Assembly (NCBI RefSeq): GCF_017876755.1
Contig: NZ_JAGIOO010000001.1
Location: 8,045,786 to 8,109,785 of the forward strand
DNA from: Crossiella equi
GTDB taxonomy: Bacteria; Actinomycetota; Actinomycetes; Mycobacteriales; Pseudonocardiaceae
Direction of reading: 5' to 3'
DNA: 64,000 bases
How positions within the stretch are numbered: the first letter of the stretch is position 1; each line of letters starts with the position of its first letter. Positions 26,036-34,672 of the stretch are shown here, in pieces. The notes beneath the pieces are model-generated. The model had not been told where the DNA came from, did no database searches, and worked only from the letters and a program-made list of their open reading frames with translations. Position numbers and translations under genes: made by a program.

Positions 26036-26707
26036 GTGCGGTTGGCGGGGCGGGAGTGGCGGGTGCTGGTGGGCACCGTGCGGCTGGGGCGGGACAGCTA
26101 CCGGGTGGTGCGGCCCGTGCGGCCCTTGAAGCACGCCCGGTTGTGCGAGGGCTATCTCGGGGCGCACCTGTCGGTGGACGAGGTGGCGGCGGGCGATCTC
26201 GCCGCGGCCTGGTGGCTGGCTGCCCGGTCGCCGCACAGTCTGGTGTACCTGCCGTTGCGGGGCGGTGTCGCCGACTGCGGTGAGGAGTACGGCGGGCCTC
26301 GGCTGGACCTCGTCCTGCTGCACCACCGGGTGCGGTTCCCGGTGTCGCGGTGGAAGCAGGTCCGGGCGCGTCTGGGGCCGGGTCGGCCGCACAAGGTGAG
26401 CCTGCCCGTCGGGGCCTTGCCCGGGTTCGGGGTTGAGGCGTACTTGCGGCGGTACCACCGGGGGTTTCGCGATCACCTGCGCTGGGATGTCGCCGCCGAC
26501 ACGCTGTTCCTCACCGGCAGTCGGCACGCCTACGAGTTGGCGGGGGCGCAGCTGCGCGGGCTCGTCGAGGACTGTCCCGCGCACCTGGCCCGGCAGCCCG
26601 GGACGCACTGCTGTGCCGAGATCGACCTGGGGCGTGGCCGCGCCCGGCAGGACCGCAGGCGGCCGTACGCGGAGCTGCACGTCCAGGCGTGCAACGAGCA
26701 CTGGTGA
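26036..26707 (+). CDS. Hypothetical protein, 223 residues
   Basis: A GTG start preceded by GAGGGGGAG. A soluble basic protein (LAGREWRVLVGTVRLGRDSY, FPVSRWKQVRARLG, EAYLRRYHRGFRDHLRWDV). No domain recognised. Upstream codons in frame lack protein character. It ends four bases before the convergent tetR stop. Confidence 0.55.
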   Translation: MRLAGREWRVLVGTVRLGRDSYRVVRPVRPLKHARLCEGYLGAHLSVDEVAAGDLAAAWWLAARSPHSLVYLPLRGGVADCGEEYGGPRLDLVLLHHRVRFPVSRWKQVRARLGPGRPHKVSLPVGALPGFGVEAYLRRYHRGFRDHLRWDVAADTLFLTGSRHAYELAGAQLRGLVEDCPAHLARQPGTHCCAEIDLGRGRARQDRRRPYAELHVQACNEHW

Positions 26708-26710
26708 CTG

Positions 26711-27280
26711 TCAGCAGCGTGCGGCGGCCGCTTGTACTTCGGTGATGGTCTGGCGGGCCAGGGCGCCGAAGTCCTCGGTGTTGGCCGGGGCGGTCCACCG
26801 CTCGTAGGCGATCTTCCAGGCCAGGGCGGCCAGTTCGGCGGTGACGCGTGCCGGGAGTGCGGGGGTGCCCCGGTGGTGGAGGGCTTCGGTCATCGCCGCG
26901 GTGAGGCGGAGGCCTTTCAGGGCCTCGCGTTCCCGTAGTTCCGGGTGGGCGGTGATGACCGCCTGGCGGCGGGCGCCGAAGGCGCGGCGGTCCGGGGTGA
27001 AGGCCTTCTGGCCGATCAGGTCCAGGGCGTGGCCGACCGCTTCCAGGGGGCTCGCCTCGGGTGGGGCCGTGGTGATGCCTTCGAGGAGCAGGTCGGTCAT
27101 CGTGCCGCCGCCGAAGAGCACTTCGCGTTTGTCCGGGAAGTGGCGGAAGAAGGTGCTCTTGGTGAGCCCGGCGCGTTCGGCGATCTCGATCACCGTCGTG
27201 TTCTCGTAGCCCCGCTGCTCGAACAGCTCCAGGGCGGCGGCGACCAGCCGCTCTGCTGCGTGGGGTTGCCAGCGGGCCAT
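26711..27280 (-). CDS. TetR-family regulator
   Basis: 189 residues from the ATG at 27280. The HTH (VAAALELFEQRGYENTTVIEIAERAGLTKSTFFRHFPDKREVLF) is standard; the C-terminal part is unassigned. It is divergent from a quinone-reductase-like gene with three repeated operator elements in between. It probably represses both itself and that gene in response to an electrophile or drug. Confidence 0.85.
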   Translation of the reverse strand: MARWQPHAAERLVAAALELFEQRGYENTTVIEIAERAGLTKSTFFRHFPDKREVLFGGGTMTDLLLEGITTAPPEASPLEAVGHALDLIGQKAFTPDRRAFGARRQAVITAHPELREREALKGLRLTAAMTEALHHRGTPALPARVTAELAALAWKIAYERWTAPANTEDFGALARQTITEVQAAAARC

Positions 27281-27296
27281 GGGGGGAGTGTACGGC

Positions 27297-27370
27297 ACTT
27301 GGTCCCGTTGGCCGGGGTTGGCGATGGGACCAAGTCCCGTTATGGGTGTACTGTGATGGGACAAAGTCTC
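27297..27370. promoter_or_regulatory. Repeated GGGACnAAGTCCC operator elements
   Basis: GGGACCAAGTCCC at 27326-27338 is a perfect interrupted palindrome. GGGACAAAGTCTC at 27358-27370 is a second copy, and ACTTGGTCCC at 27297-27306 is an inverted half copy. They fill the 106-base gap between divergent tetR and the oxidoreductase gene, the usual place for a TetR operator. Confidence 0.75.
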
Positions 27371-27386
27371 GTCACTGGAGGTCGTC

Positions 27387-28316
27387 ATGAGTCGTGCTGT
27401 TGTCTACGAGGAGTTCGGGGGGCCGGAGGTGCTGGAGGTGCGGGACGTGCCGGAGCCGCACGCCGGGCCTGGGGAGATCCGCGTCCGGGTCACCGCCGCC
27501 GGGCTGAACCCCATGGACTGGGGTATCGCCGCGCGGCCCGAGGCGGCGGCGCGGTTCGGCATCACCGTGCCCTCCGGGTTCGGGTACGACTTCGCCGGTG
27601 TGGTCGACGAGGTCGGTTCCGGCGTCACCGGGTTCGGGGTGGGGGACCGGGTTTTCGGCGGTGCGCTGGGCCGGGCCGTCGCCGATTTTGTCGTGGTCAA
27701 GGTGCCTTCGGTGGCCACCGAGCCGGTCTGGCGCACGCCGGAGGGGATCAGCGATGAGGTCGCCGCCACGCTCCCCGTGGCCGGGCTGACCGCGGTCGCC
27801 GCGCTGGCCGCGATCGGGCCGCGGGCCGGGGACACCGTCCTGGTCGGCGGGGCCGCGGGTGGGGTGGGGGTGTTCGTCGTACAGCTCGCCGTGCTCACCG
27901 GGGCCCGGGTGGTCGGGACCGCCTCACCCGGCACGTTCGAGTTCCTGCGCCCGCTCGGGGTCGAGCCCGTGGCCTACGGACCCGGGCTGGCTGAGCGGGT
28001 GCGCTCGCTGGCCCCGGAGGGCGTGACCGCCGCGACCGACCTGTTCGGTACCGAGACCGCGGCGGCCGCGCTCGCGCTCGGTGTGCCGCCCGAGCGGATC
28101 TCCACCATCGCCGCGGGGCCCACCCCGCCCGGTGGGGTGCGGGCGACCGGCGGGTTCGACGCGGACCCGGAGGCCATGCCGCGGATCACCGACGCGATCC
28201 TCGCGGGCGGGCTCACCGTGCCGATCGCCGCGACCTTCCCCGTCGAGCGGATCCGGGACGCCGTGGCGCTCCAGGCCGGGCGCCGCGTGCACGGCAAGGT
28301 CGTGGTGACGCTGTGA
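27387..28316 (+). CDS. Quinone oxidoreductase-like MDR dehydrogenase
   Basis: 309 residues from the ATG. The GroES-like N-terminal domain (MSRAVVYEEFGGPEVLEVRDV, GFGYDFAGVVDEVG) is followed by a Rossmann domain with VGGAAGGVGVFVVQLAV. Catalytic zinc ligands are absent, so this is the NADPH:quinone/zeta-crystallin type. It probably reduces quinones or enones; divergent TetR control fits a detoxification role. Confidence 0.88.
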   Translation: MSRAVVYEEFGGPEVLEVRDVPEPHAGPGEIRVRVTAAGLNPMDWGIAARPEAAARFGITVPSGFGYDFAGVVDEVGSGVTGFGVGDRVFGGALGRAVADFVVVKVPSVATEPVWRTPEGISDEVAATLPVAGLTAVAALAAIGPRAGDTVLVGGAAGGVGVFVVQLAVLTGARVVGTASPGTFEFLRPLGVEPVAYGPGLAERVRSLAPEGVTAATDLFGTETAAAALALGVPPERISTIAAGPTPPGGVRATGGFDADPEAMPRITDAILAGGLTVPIAATFPVERIRDAVALQAGRRVHGKVVVTL

Positions 28317-28340
28317 GCACGAGGTCCGGGCCAGGCCGCC

Positions 28341-29042
28341 TCAGGCCGTCTCGATGATCTCCGCCAGCAGGGTGCCCGCGCGCAGCAGTGCGAGGGCACG
28401 CTGGGCGATGGCCGCCAGGCGGGCGTCCAGCGCGGCCAGGGAGTCGGTCACATCGCGCAGGTCACGCACGGCGGTGAGCGCCTTGTGCACGTCCGGCACG
28501 CGGTAGCCACCGGCACGCAGGGCCGCGGTGATGCGGGCCTCCCGGATGGCGGTGAGCGGGTAGCGGCGTGCGGTGCCCGCCCGGGTCACGACCCGCTCGG
28601 GGGTCACCAGACCGGCCTGTTCCCAGAAGCGGAGCGTGGAGGCCCGGGTGCCGAGGGCCTGGGCGAGCTCGGTGATGGTCATGGTGTCGCCGGGGGTGGG
28701 TTCGGCGTCGGTGGTGGCCTCGTCGCGGATGGCGGCCAAGGCGGCGCGGGCGGTCAGGGCCTGGTCGCGTTCGTCGTTGAGCCTGGTGTGGAAGCCGCAG
28801 AGCAGGGCCGCCGCCTCGGCTCGGGGCAGGACGCGGATCTCGCGCATCGCCCGGCGGGCCTCGACCGGGCCGACGGCGTGGGCGAGGTCGCGGTAGGCCC
28901 GGAGGGCGTCCAGGTGGGCCTCGGCGAACTGGCGGTAGCCGTTGTGCGACCGGGTCGCCGGGGGGAGCACGCCCAGGGCTTCCAGGTCGCGCACCTGCTG
29001 GACGGAGTAGCCCGACCTCGCCGCGATGGCCGCGGTGTTCAT
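28341..29042 (-). CDS. Tandem double-MerR transcriptional regulator
   Basis: 233 residues from the ATG at 29042 with GGAGG six bases upstream. The first MerR-type winged helix is at residues 1-70 (AAIAARSGYSVQQVRDLEALGVLPP, GYRQF). A second occupies about 120-190 (TITELAQALGTRASTLRFWEQAGLVTPERV, ARRYPLTAIREARI). Ordinary MerR proteins have one such domain plus a dimerisation helix. An interrupted TTCAA/TTGAA repeat lies in the divergent promoter. Confidence 0.82.
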   Translation of the reverse strand: MNTAAIAARSGYSVQQVRDLEALGVLPPATRSHNGYRQFAEAHLDALRAYRDLAHAVGPVEARRAMREIRVLPRAEAAALLCGFHTRLNDERDQALTARAALAAIRDEATTDAEPTPGDTMTITELAQALGTRASTLRFWEQAGLVTPERVVTRAGTARRYPLTAIREARITAALRAGGYRVPDVHKALTAVRDLRDVTDSLAALDARLAAIAQRALALLRAGTLLAEIIETA

Positions 29043-29061
29043 GCCAACCCTCCACAAGCAC

Positions 29062-29079
29062 TTCAACCCTACGCTTGAA
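29062..29079. promoter_or_regulatory. Inverted repeat in divergent merR promoter
   Basis: TTCAA, eight bases, TTGAA. It lies 20 bases from the merR start and ends two bases before the divergent DUF6194 start, which suggests autoregulation by the MerR protein. Confidence 0.5.
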
Positions 29080-29081
29080 CC

Positions 29082-29540
29082 ATGAGTATGGACCGGATCC
29101 TGGAGACCATCCGAGCCTTCGACGGGGTGCTGGAGCTCGCCCCCGGTGCGGGCAGCGAGTTCCCGGAGATCGCCTGGGGCGACCACTTCTTCTACTACGC
29201 CCCCGACGGGCAGGTGCCGCGGAACAGGCAGCCCCACACCACCATCGTGACGAAGAACTACCCCGGTGACGACCTGTGCGACCTCGACCGGCCCGGCCGG
29301 TGGCGGCTCAACATCCACGTCGGCACCGAGGCCTTCGTCGAGCTGCTCGGGGAACAGCCCCGCGCCGAGGGCGCGCCCCGCGACCACACCGCCACCGACG
29401 TCGTCCTGCCACACCCGCTGTACCGCGCGCAGGGGTGGGTCGCGGTCGTCAACCCGGGGGCGGGCACGCACGAGCTGGTGACCCGTCTCCTGGCGCGGGC
29501 CCACGAGGACGACCGGCGCCGGGTGGAACGCCGGGGCTGA
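29082..29540 (+). CDS. DUF6194-family protein
   Basis: 152 residues beginning MSMDRILETIRAFDGVLELA. Conserved segments AWGDHFFYYAPDG, TIVTKNYPGDD, and DRPGRWRLNIHVG match the actinobacterial DUF6194 family. The function is unknown; size and fold resemble small cytoplasmic proteins often paired with regulators. It is divergent from the double MerR gene, which probably controls it. Confidence 0.75.
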   Translation: MSMDRILETIRAFDGVLELAPGAGSEFPEIAWGDHFFYYAPDGQVPRNRQPHTTIVTKNYPGDDLCDLDRPGRWRLNIHVGTEAFVELLGEQPRAEGAPRDHTATDVVLPHPLYRAQGWVAVVNPGAGTHELVTRLLARAHEDDRRRVERRG

Positions 29541-29827
29541 GGAGTCCGGGGCCGGGCACCCGTTCGGCCACGGTCGCCAGCAGGTCGGCCAGCGCGCCGA
29601 GCTGGTCCTCGGCCAAGCCCCCGAAATCCTCCTGGCCCGCCTGGGGCAGCGGTGGGTACTTCGGCCGCACCGGTGCTCCGCCGGACTGCCCGGAGTCCGA
29701 TGTCCCCGCACCGCAGGTGGGACCGGTGGGCCTTGAGGAACTCGCCGAGCTGTCGTTTCGCCTCCCCGGCACGGAGTCCCGCCCCGGGAGCGCCGGGCCA
29801 GCCACACTCCAGTGGGGCCAGGACAGC
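29541..29827. other. Intergenic region, possible remnant
   Basis: About 290 bases. A reverse frame encodes a short helical stretch (LAEDQLGALADLLATVAERV) that resembles the end of a MarR-type regulator, but there is no upstream domain. No gene is called. Confidence 0.3.
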
Positions 29828-30715
29828 TCAGCCGCTGCGCCGCCGCGCCACCTCGGGCCGGGCCGCGCGCCGCAGCGCGCCCACCAGTGCCAGCGCGGCC
29901 CGGTCCACGGCCTCGTCCCTGCGGTGCACCAGGGTGATCGTGCGCGTGGCCAGGGGGTGTGCCACGGCGCGCACCAGCAGCTCCTGCCGGTATACCGCGG
30001 GCAGTGCGGACTCCGGCAGGATCGTGGTGCCCAGGCCCTTGCCGACCAGCGCCAGGATCGCCTCCACCGAGTCCAGCTCCACCGTGCGCGCCGGTGCCCG
30101 CTCGGCGTCGGCGAGGAACTGGTCGATGAGGAAACCCAGTCCGGGCTCCCGTTCGAGCCGCAGGAACGGCAGCCCGGTCCACCGCCGGCGGCGGGGACGG
30201 GTGGCGGCCTCGACCCAGACCAGGCGGTCGCGGTCCACCGGCCGGGCGCACAGGTCCTTGGACAGGCGCAGCGGACCCGGCAGGACGGCGATGTCCAGCT
30301 CCCCGCGGCGGAGCAGGGTCAGCAGCTCGTCGGACTGCCCGCCGCGGATGCCGGTGACGAGGTCCGGCTGCTCGTGGGCGAGCGCGCCGAGTGCCTGGGG
30401 CAGCAGGCGCAGCAGCAGGGTGTGCACCGAGCCGACGTGCAGCGTGCCGTCGGCGGGCGCGCGGTCGACGGCCAGCCCGCGCAGGTGCCGCACCAGGTCC
30501 ACGACCTGGGCGCACGGGTCGATGAGCGCCCGGGCCTTGGCGGTCAGGGCGAGCGGCCGCACGCTGCGGTCGAACAGGCACACGCCCAGCTCGGACTCCA
30601 ACGCCTTGATCTGCATGCTGATCGCCGGTTGGCTCACCCCGAGGCGCTTGGCCGCCTCGACGAACGAGCCGGTCTGGTGCACCGCGAGCAACCCCTCCAG
30701 GAACTTGAGGTTCAT
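29828..30715 (-). CDS. LysR-family regulator
   Basis: 295 residues from the ATG at 30715. The LysR HTH is at residues 1-60 (LKFLEGLLAVHQTGSFVEAAKRLGVSQPAISMQIKALESELG), and the substrate-binding domain follows (LHVGSVHTLLLRLLPQALG). It is divergent from the TDO-like gene, which is its likely target. Confidence 0.9.
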   Translation of the reverse strand: MNLKFLEGLLAVHQTGSFVEAAKRLGVSQPAISMQIKALESELGVCLFDRSVRPLALTAKARALIDPCAQVVDLVRHLRGLAVDRAPADGTLHVGSVHTLLLRLLPQALGALAHEQPDLVTGIRGGQSDELLTLLRRGELDIAVLPGPLRLSKDLCARPVDRDRLVWVEAATRPRRRRWTGLPFLRLEREPGLGFLIDQFLADAERAPARTVELDSVEAILALVGKGLGTTILPESALPAVYRQELLVRAVAHPLATRTITLVHRRDEAVDRAALALVGALRRAARPEVARRRSG

Positions 30716-30760
30716 CCAGCCATCGTCGGCATCTGGGCGCGCCGGGGAATCGTCAGGACC

Positions 30761-30776
30761 ACGTAAACAGTACGTA
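30761..30776. promoter_or_regulatory. SARP-like direct repeat, ACGTA x2 at 11 bp
   Basis: CACGTAA, four bases, TACGTAG: two heptamers one helical turn apart between divergent LysR and TDO-like genes. The same geometry recurs at 32870, 42509 and 50748. See the finding on this motif. Confidence 0.5.
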
Positions 30777-30801
30777 GCGCCGCCAGCGGAACCGGGCCCG
30801 C

Positions 30802-30823
30802 GTACGTGCCCGCGGGTACGTAC
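30802..30823. promoter_or_regulatory. 22-bp near-perfect palindrome
   Basis: GTACGTG..., centred on CCCGCGGG, closing with ...ACGTAC; a single mismatched pair. In the LysR/TDO-like intergenic region, a candidate LysR-family or other operator. Confidence 0.45.
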
Positions 30824-30935
30824 CTGTTGCGTATTTCCGCTGTTGCAAACGATATCCCGGGCTGCGGAGGATGGCGGTGTCCCGTTGCTCCGGCGGCATC
30901 CGCGTCTGTCCGCTGTGGACGAAAGGAACCCCGCT

Positions 30936-32489
30936 GTGTCCACGTTCAGCCCGTATGAGGCCTACATCCGCCTGGCCGAGCTCAAGGCCACCTGGCCGGG
31001 CCCGGACTGGCCCGAGCAGACCCCGCTGACCTGCGGCCTCCAGGCGCTGGAGCTGCTCGGCGCGCTGTGCGGGGAGGTCCTGGCCGACTCCCGGCACGAC
31101 GTGGCCCACAAGCGCGCGGCCCGGCTCGCGGACGTGGTGTGCCAAGGACTGTCGGTGCTCGGCCAGGCGCTGAGCAGTGCCGCGGCCCCGGACTGGGCAC
31201 TCACCACCGGCCCGCCGGTCCGCTCGGCCGGGCTGGCGGCCCTGCGCCACCTGCCCCAGCCGGAACGACAACGCGTCGACACCGCGTGGCACCACGCCTT
31301 CGCCCACCTCAAGTTCGACCTCGGCGTGGACGGGCGCGGGCACAGCGGGCTGCCGGTGCTGGACTACCGCGCGGTCGTCACCCCGCCCGGGTTCACCGCC
31401 GTCCAGGAGGGAGCGCGGTCGGGGCCGGAGGACTTCCTGTTCCGCACCGTGCACCAGGTCACCGAGTGCTGGGTGCACGCCGCGCACTGGTTCCTGGCCC
31501 GCGCCACCCGCGACGTCCAGGGCGACGACCTGGCCCGCGCCGGGCGGGCGCTGCACCACGCGGCACGCCTGGTCGAGCTGGCCAGCCGCACCACCCGGCT
31601 GCTGGACCTGATGGTGGCCGCGGACTACCACCCGCTGCGGGTGCGGCTGCGCGACGGCAGCGGCGCCCAGTCCGCGGCCACACACGCCTTGGTCCCGGCC
31701 GCCCGCGAGGCGTTCACCCACTTCCAGTCCCGCCTGCGCGAACAGGGCCTGGGCATTCTGGCCGTGCTGCACGACCCCGAGCACCACCGCGCCGCCTACG
31801 CCTGCCAGGCCGGGTTCCAGGAGCTGGGCCGCCGCTTCCAGGGTTTCCTGTTCGAGCACTACCTGCTGGCGCTGAGCATGCTGGGCTCGAACAACCTGGG
31901 CAGCCTGGGCTTCCCGGTGCACGCCCTGGCCCAGCGCGCGGCGGTGCCGCTGTTCCCCGAGCTGGACCAGGCCAAGCACGACTTCGTGGTCATCACCAAC
32001 CTGGCGCACAACGAGTTCTCCGGCGCGATCATCCTCGGCCACGAGCTGGACCGGCACCCCGGCGCCTACCCGCACCCGGTCCCCGGCGACTGCCCGCCCG
32101 AGCTGGCCCGGGAGCGCGTCGCCGAGTACTTCGCCTGCCTGGAACGCGGCGACCGCGACGGCTGGGTCGCCCTGTTCACCCCGGAGGCCTGGTTCCTCGA
32201 CGCCGCCCGGGCCCGCCCGTTCCTCGGCCACACCCGCCTGCGGGTGTTCGTGGACACCATGCTGACCACGTTCAGCGGCATCCGGGTCGAGCTCGGCGAG
32301 TCCACCGGGGAGGCGGGCCGCTACCGGGTCGCCTGGTCGATCCGGGCCACCGCGCTGGGCGAGCCGGTGCGCTTCGGCGGCACGGAGGAGTTCGTGTTCA
32401 CCGACGACGGCCGGATCCTGGCCGCGCAGGCGGACTGGGACGCCACCCCGCTCGCCGAACACCTGCTGCGGGCCCGCCGCGCGGCCTGA
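30936..32489 (+). CDS. Tryptophan-2,3-dioxygenase-like protein fused to a SnoaL-like domain
   Basis: 517 residues from a GTG with AAAGGA upstream. Residues about 120-370 resemble the helical TDO superfamily: FRTVHQVTECWVHAAHWFLA corresponds to the HQ.YELWF helix and LRVRLRDGSGAQSAA to the FR..L..ASGFQS segment. Residues 385-510 form an NTF2/SnoaL-like cone domain (RVAEYFACLERGDRDGWVALFTPEAWF, GTEEFVFTDDGRI). TDO enzymes open indole rings with haem and oxygen. I cannot place all haem ligands, so the activity is uncertain. SnoaL domains often act on polycyclic intermediates. A SARP-like repeat lies upstream. Confidence 0.65.
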   Translation: MSTFSPYEAYIRLAELKATWPGPDWPEQTPLTCGLQALELLGALCGEVLADSRHDVAHKRAARLADVVCQGLSVLGQALSSAAAPDWALTTGPPVRSAGLAALRHLPQPERQRVDTAWHHAFAHLKFDLGVDGRGHSGLPVLDYRAVVTPPGFTAVQEGARSGPEDFLFRTVHQVTECWVHAAHWFLARATRDVQGDDLARAGRALHHAARLVELASRTTRLLDLMVAADYHPLRVRLRDGSGAQSAATHALVPAAREAFTHFQSRLREQGLGILAVLHDPEHHRAAYACQAGFQELGRRFQGFLFEHYLLALSMLGSNNLGSLGFPVHALAQRAAVPLFPELDQAKHDFVVITNLAHNEFSGAIILGHELDRHPGAYPHPVPGDCPPELARERVAEYFACLERGDRDGWVALFTPEAWFLDAARARPFLGHTRLRVFVDTMLTTFSGIRVELGESTGEAGRYRVAWSIRATALGEPVRFGGTEEFVFTDDGRILAAQADWDATPLAEHLLRARRAA

Positions 32490-32490
32490 C

Positions 32491-32772
32491 TCAGGGGGCC
32501 TCGGCCAGCCGGGCGAGCGCGTACCGCCAGTCCGGTTCGACCGCCGCCCCGCCGCACACCCACTGCCCGACCGCGGTGACCAGGTGGCGCTCGGCCGGGG
32601 ACAGCCCCGGGTCGGTGAGCACCCGCGCGTGGTCGGCGTCGAAGCGGTGCTTGTGCCCGGCGCGCAGCACCGCCGCCGCCCGCCACTCCGGGTCCGGGTG
32701 CCGCCGGGCACCGGGGAGCAGCCGGGGCAGGTGGGAGCTGGCGAACGCGGTGAGGTCGAGGGGAGGCCTCAT
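32491..32772 (-). CDS. Hypothetical protein, 93 residues
   Basis: ATG at 32772 with GGAGA upstream. A small soluble protein (DLTAFASSHLPRLLPGARRHP, AGHKHRFDADHARVLTDPGLS). No family recognised. It converges with the TDO-like gene, the stops being one base apart. Confidence 0.5.
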   Translation of the reverse strand: MRPPLDLTAFASSHLPRLLPGARRHPDPEWRAAAVLRAGHKHRFDADHARVLTDPGLSPAERHLVTAVGQWVCGGAAVEPDWRYALARLAEAP

Positions 32773-32869
32773 CGTTCTCCGATCGGGGGAAGGAGCCCCA
32801 GCCTGGCACACCACCCGGCACCGGGGACCGCCAGTCACCCTCGTGGTCTCAAGCCTGACGACGGTCCGT

Positions 32870-32885
32870 ACGTACCCGATACGTG
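32870..32885. promoter_or_regulatory. SARP-like direct repeat, ACGTA/ACGTG at 11 bp
   Basis: TACGTAC, four bases, TACGTGG between the divergent 93-residue gene and the CopC-like gene, about 100 and 135 bases from their starts. Same heptamer plus 4-bp geometry as at 30761, 42509 and 50748. Confidence 0.45.
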
Positions 32886-33021
32886 GATCCGCGGATGTCC
32901 ACAACGGACCACCACGGGATCATCGTGGACATGACCCACCGTCCTGTGCGTGCGGAACACCCGTGAGGCCATTGCGGGGAACCGGCTTGAGCCCGGCCGC
33001 CGCTGCCACGATCATGAACCC

Positions 33022-33468
33022 ATGGTGAGGCTGGCGGTCGTCACCCTGGTCGCGGCACTGACCGCGCTGGGGCCTGGCCCGGCCCTGACCTCGAGCTCCC
33101 CGCAGCCGGGCAGCGAGGTGCGGGTGGCCCCCTCCGCGGTGCGCCTGACCTTCGACCAGCCGGTGACCGCCGACGGCCCGCACCGGATCGAGGTCACCGG
33201 CCCGGACGGCCGGGACTGGGCGGAGCCGACCGCCTCCGTCCGGGACAACGAGGTCACCGCCCCGCTGCGGCCGCTGGGCGCCGTGGGCGTCTACCACGTG
33301 CGATACCAGGTCAGCGTGGTCGGCGCGGCGCCGCTGGTGGGGGAGTTCCGGTTCGCGCTCAGCCCGCTGAACACCCTGGTCGTCCCGAGCTGGGTGTGGC
33401 TGATCGGGCTGCTGCTGTTCGCGGCCGTGGGCCTGGTGGTGCTGGTACGGCAGTACGTCAGCCGGTGA
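33022..33468 (+). CDS. CopC-domain exported protein with C-terminal membrane anchor
   Basis: 148 residues. A signal peptide precedes a CopC beta-sandwich domain (SSSPQPGSEVRVAPSAVRLTF, RIEVTGPDG, VYHVRYQVSVVG) and one C-terminal transmembrane helix (WVWLIGLLLFAAVGLVVLV). CopC proteins bind copper through a mature N-terminal His; here the processed end appears to read ALTSSSP with no His, so metal binding is doubtful. A paralogue lies at 43910. Confidence 0.75.
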   Translation: MVRLAVVTLVAALTALGPGPALTSSSPQPGSEVRVAPSAVRLTFDQPVTADGPHRIEVTGPDGRDWAEPTASVRDNEVTAPLRPLGAVGVYHVRYQVSVVGAAPLVGEFRFALSPLNTLVVPSWVWLIGLLLFAAVGLVVLVRQYVSR

Positions 33469-33559
33469 CCGGCCGGAGCTGGGCGGGCAGGGCGGAGTAC
33501 GGGCCGGAGAACTCCGGGATCCGCCGCTCCGGCATGTCCAGGATCGCCTCCAGGCCGGG

Positions 33560-33800
33560 GGCTTCGAGCGGTACACCGAGTTCCTGGCGCGGGTCCACCG
33601 CTGCGAGATGGCCGACTTCATCGACCGCAACACCGACTCCGCGCTGGGAGCGGGGGTGGTGGTGCTCAGCGAGGCCTTCGGGCTGGTCTTCCAGCTCGTG
33701 GACGACCTCATGGACGTCTGCTCCACGAGCGGGCTGTGGGGCAAACCGCTGCGGCACGCCCGGGACCGGCTGGCCCACCTGCCGAGAACCTGTGCGGACT
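33560..33800 (+). pseudogene. Fragment of a polyprenyl diphosphate synthase-like gene
   Basis: The forward frame reads FERYTEFLARVHRCEMADFI and then SEAFGLVFQLVDDLMDV with WGKPL soon after, resembling the second aspartate-rich region of isoprenyl diphosphate synthases (FQLVDDLLD...GKP). The N-terminal half and the first DDxxD are absent and no start fits. It is a remnant, notable because it lies in an isoprenoid locus. Confidence 0.5.
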
Positions 33801-33854
33801 GGGGGCTGCGGAACCGGGTAGGAGTAGAAACCAGCGCGACAGAGGAGGAACCGC

Positions 33855-34493
33855 ATGAGCACGTCTCCGAGCTATCCCCCGGCGCCCTGGCACCTGGCCG
33901 GTGACCTGGTGGGCACCGTCCTGCGGATGCCACCCGGCGCCCTGCCCCCGGACCTGCTGCCCGAGCACCTGCCGGTGACGCGCAAGGACGGCGGCGTGGA
34001 CCTCGTCGCGGGCTGGGTGGACTACCGCCCCGGCGGGCTGCTGGCCTACCGCGAGTTCCTGGTCGCCGCCCTGCTGCCCGGACGGCTGCCGCTGACCGGC
34101 TCGATCCTGCGGATCTGGGTGGACAGCGAGGCCTCGCTCGCGGGCGGGCGCGAGCTGTGGGACATCCCGAAACGCCTGGCGGAGTTCGACTTCGCGGGCA
34201 ACCACGCCCGGATCCTGCTGGCGGGCAAGGAGCTGGCCGCCTTCACCTACCGCGAGCGGTTCCGGCTGCCGGTACGCCTGCCCTGCCCGGTGGACGTGGT
34301 GCAGGAGACCCCGGGACGGCACCGGCGCACGCGCTCCTCCTGGCGGGCCGAGCTGTCGGTCGGCCGCGGTCGGCTGACCGCGGCCGAGGACGGTGAGCTG
34401 GACTTCCTCAACCGCGGCCGGGTCCTGGCGCATCTGGGGCTGCGGGACTTCCGTGTCACCTTCGGCGTGCGCAGCGAGGTGACGGGTGCCTGA
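33855..34493 (+). CDS. Acetoacetate decarboxylase-family protein
   Basis: 212 residues from an ATG with GAGGAGG upstream. The ADC fold is indicated by YREFLVAALLPGRLP, GSILRIWVDSEASLAGGRELWDIPKRLAEFDF. The Schiff-base Lys of acetoacetate decarboxylase aligns with the K of IPKR; the neighbouring pKa-lowering Lys is Arg here. Relatives include decarboxylases and aldolase/dehydratase-like enzymes in secondary metabolism, so acetoacetate need not be the substrate. Next to the terpenoid genes a tailoring role is possible. Confidence 0.75.
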   Translation: MSTSPSYPPAPWHLAGDLVGTVLRMPPGALPPDLLPEHLPVTRKDGGVDLVAGWVDYRPGGLLAYREFLVAALLPGRLPLTGSILRIWVDSEASLAGGRELWDIPKRLAEFDFAGNHARILLAGKELAAFTYRERFRLPVRLPCPVDVVQETPGRHRRTRSSWRAELSVGRGRLTAAEDGELDFLNRGRVLAHLGLRDFRVTFGVRSEVTGA

Positions 34494-34672
34494 CCTCGAC
34501 GGGAAGGGGCGCATGTTCCTGTAGGGCGCGTTCGCGCCGGTGCTCGGTAAGCGCACGGTCACCCGGCTGCCGGTGACCGGACGGCATGGTCTCCGGGGTG
34601 CGCTTGTCGGACGGGGACGCGCTGGTTCCGCAACCGCTGGATGACCGCCGCGGAGCTGCGTTCGGCGGCGGG

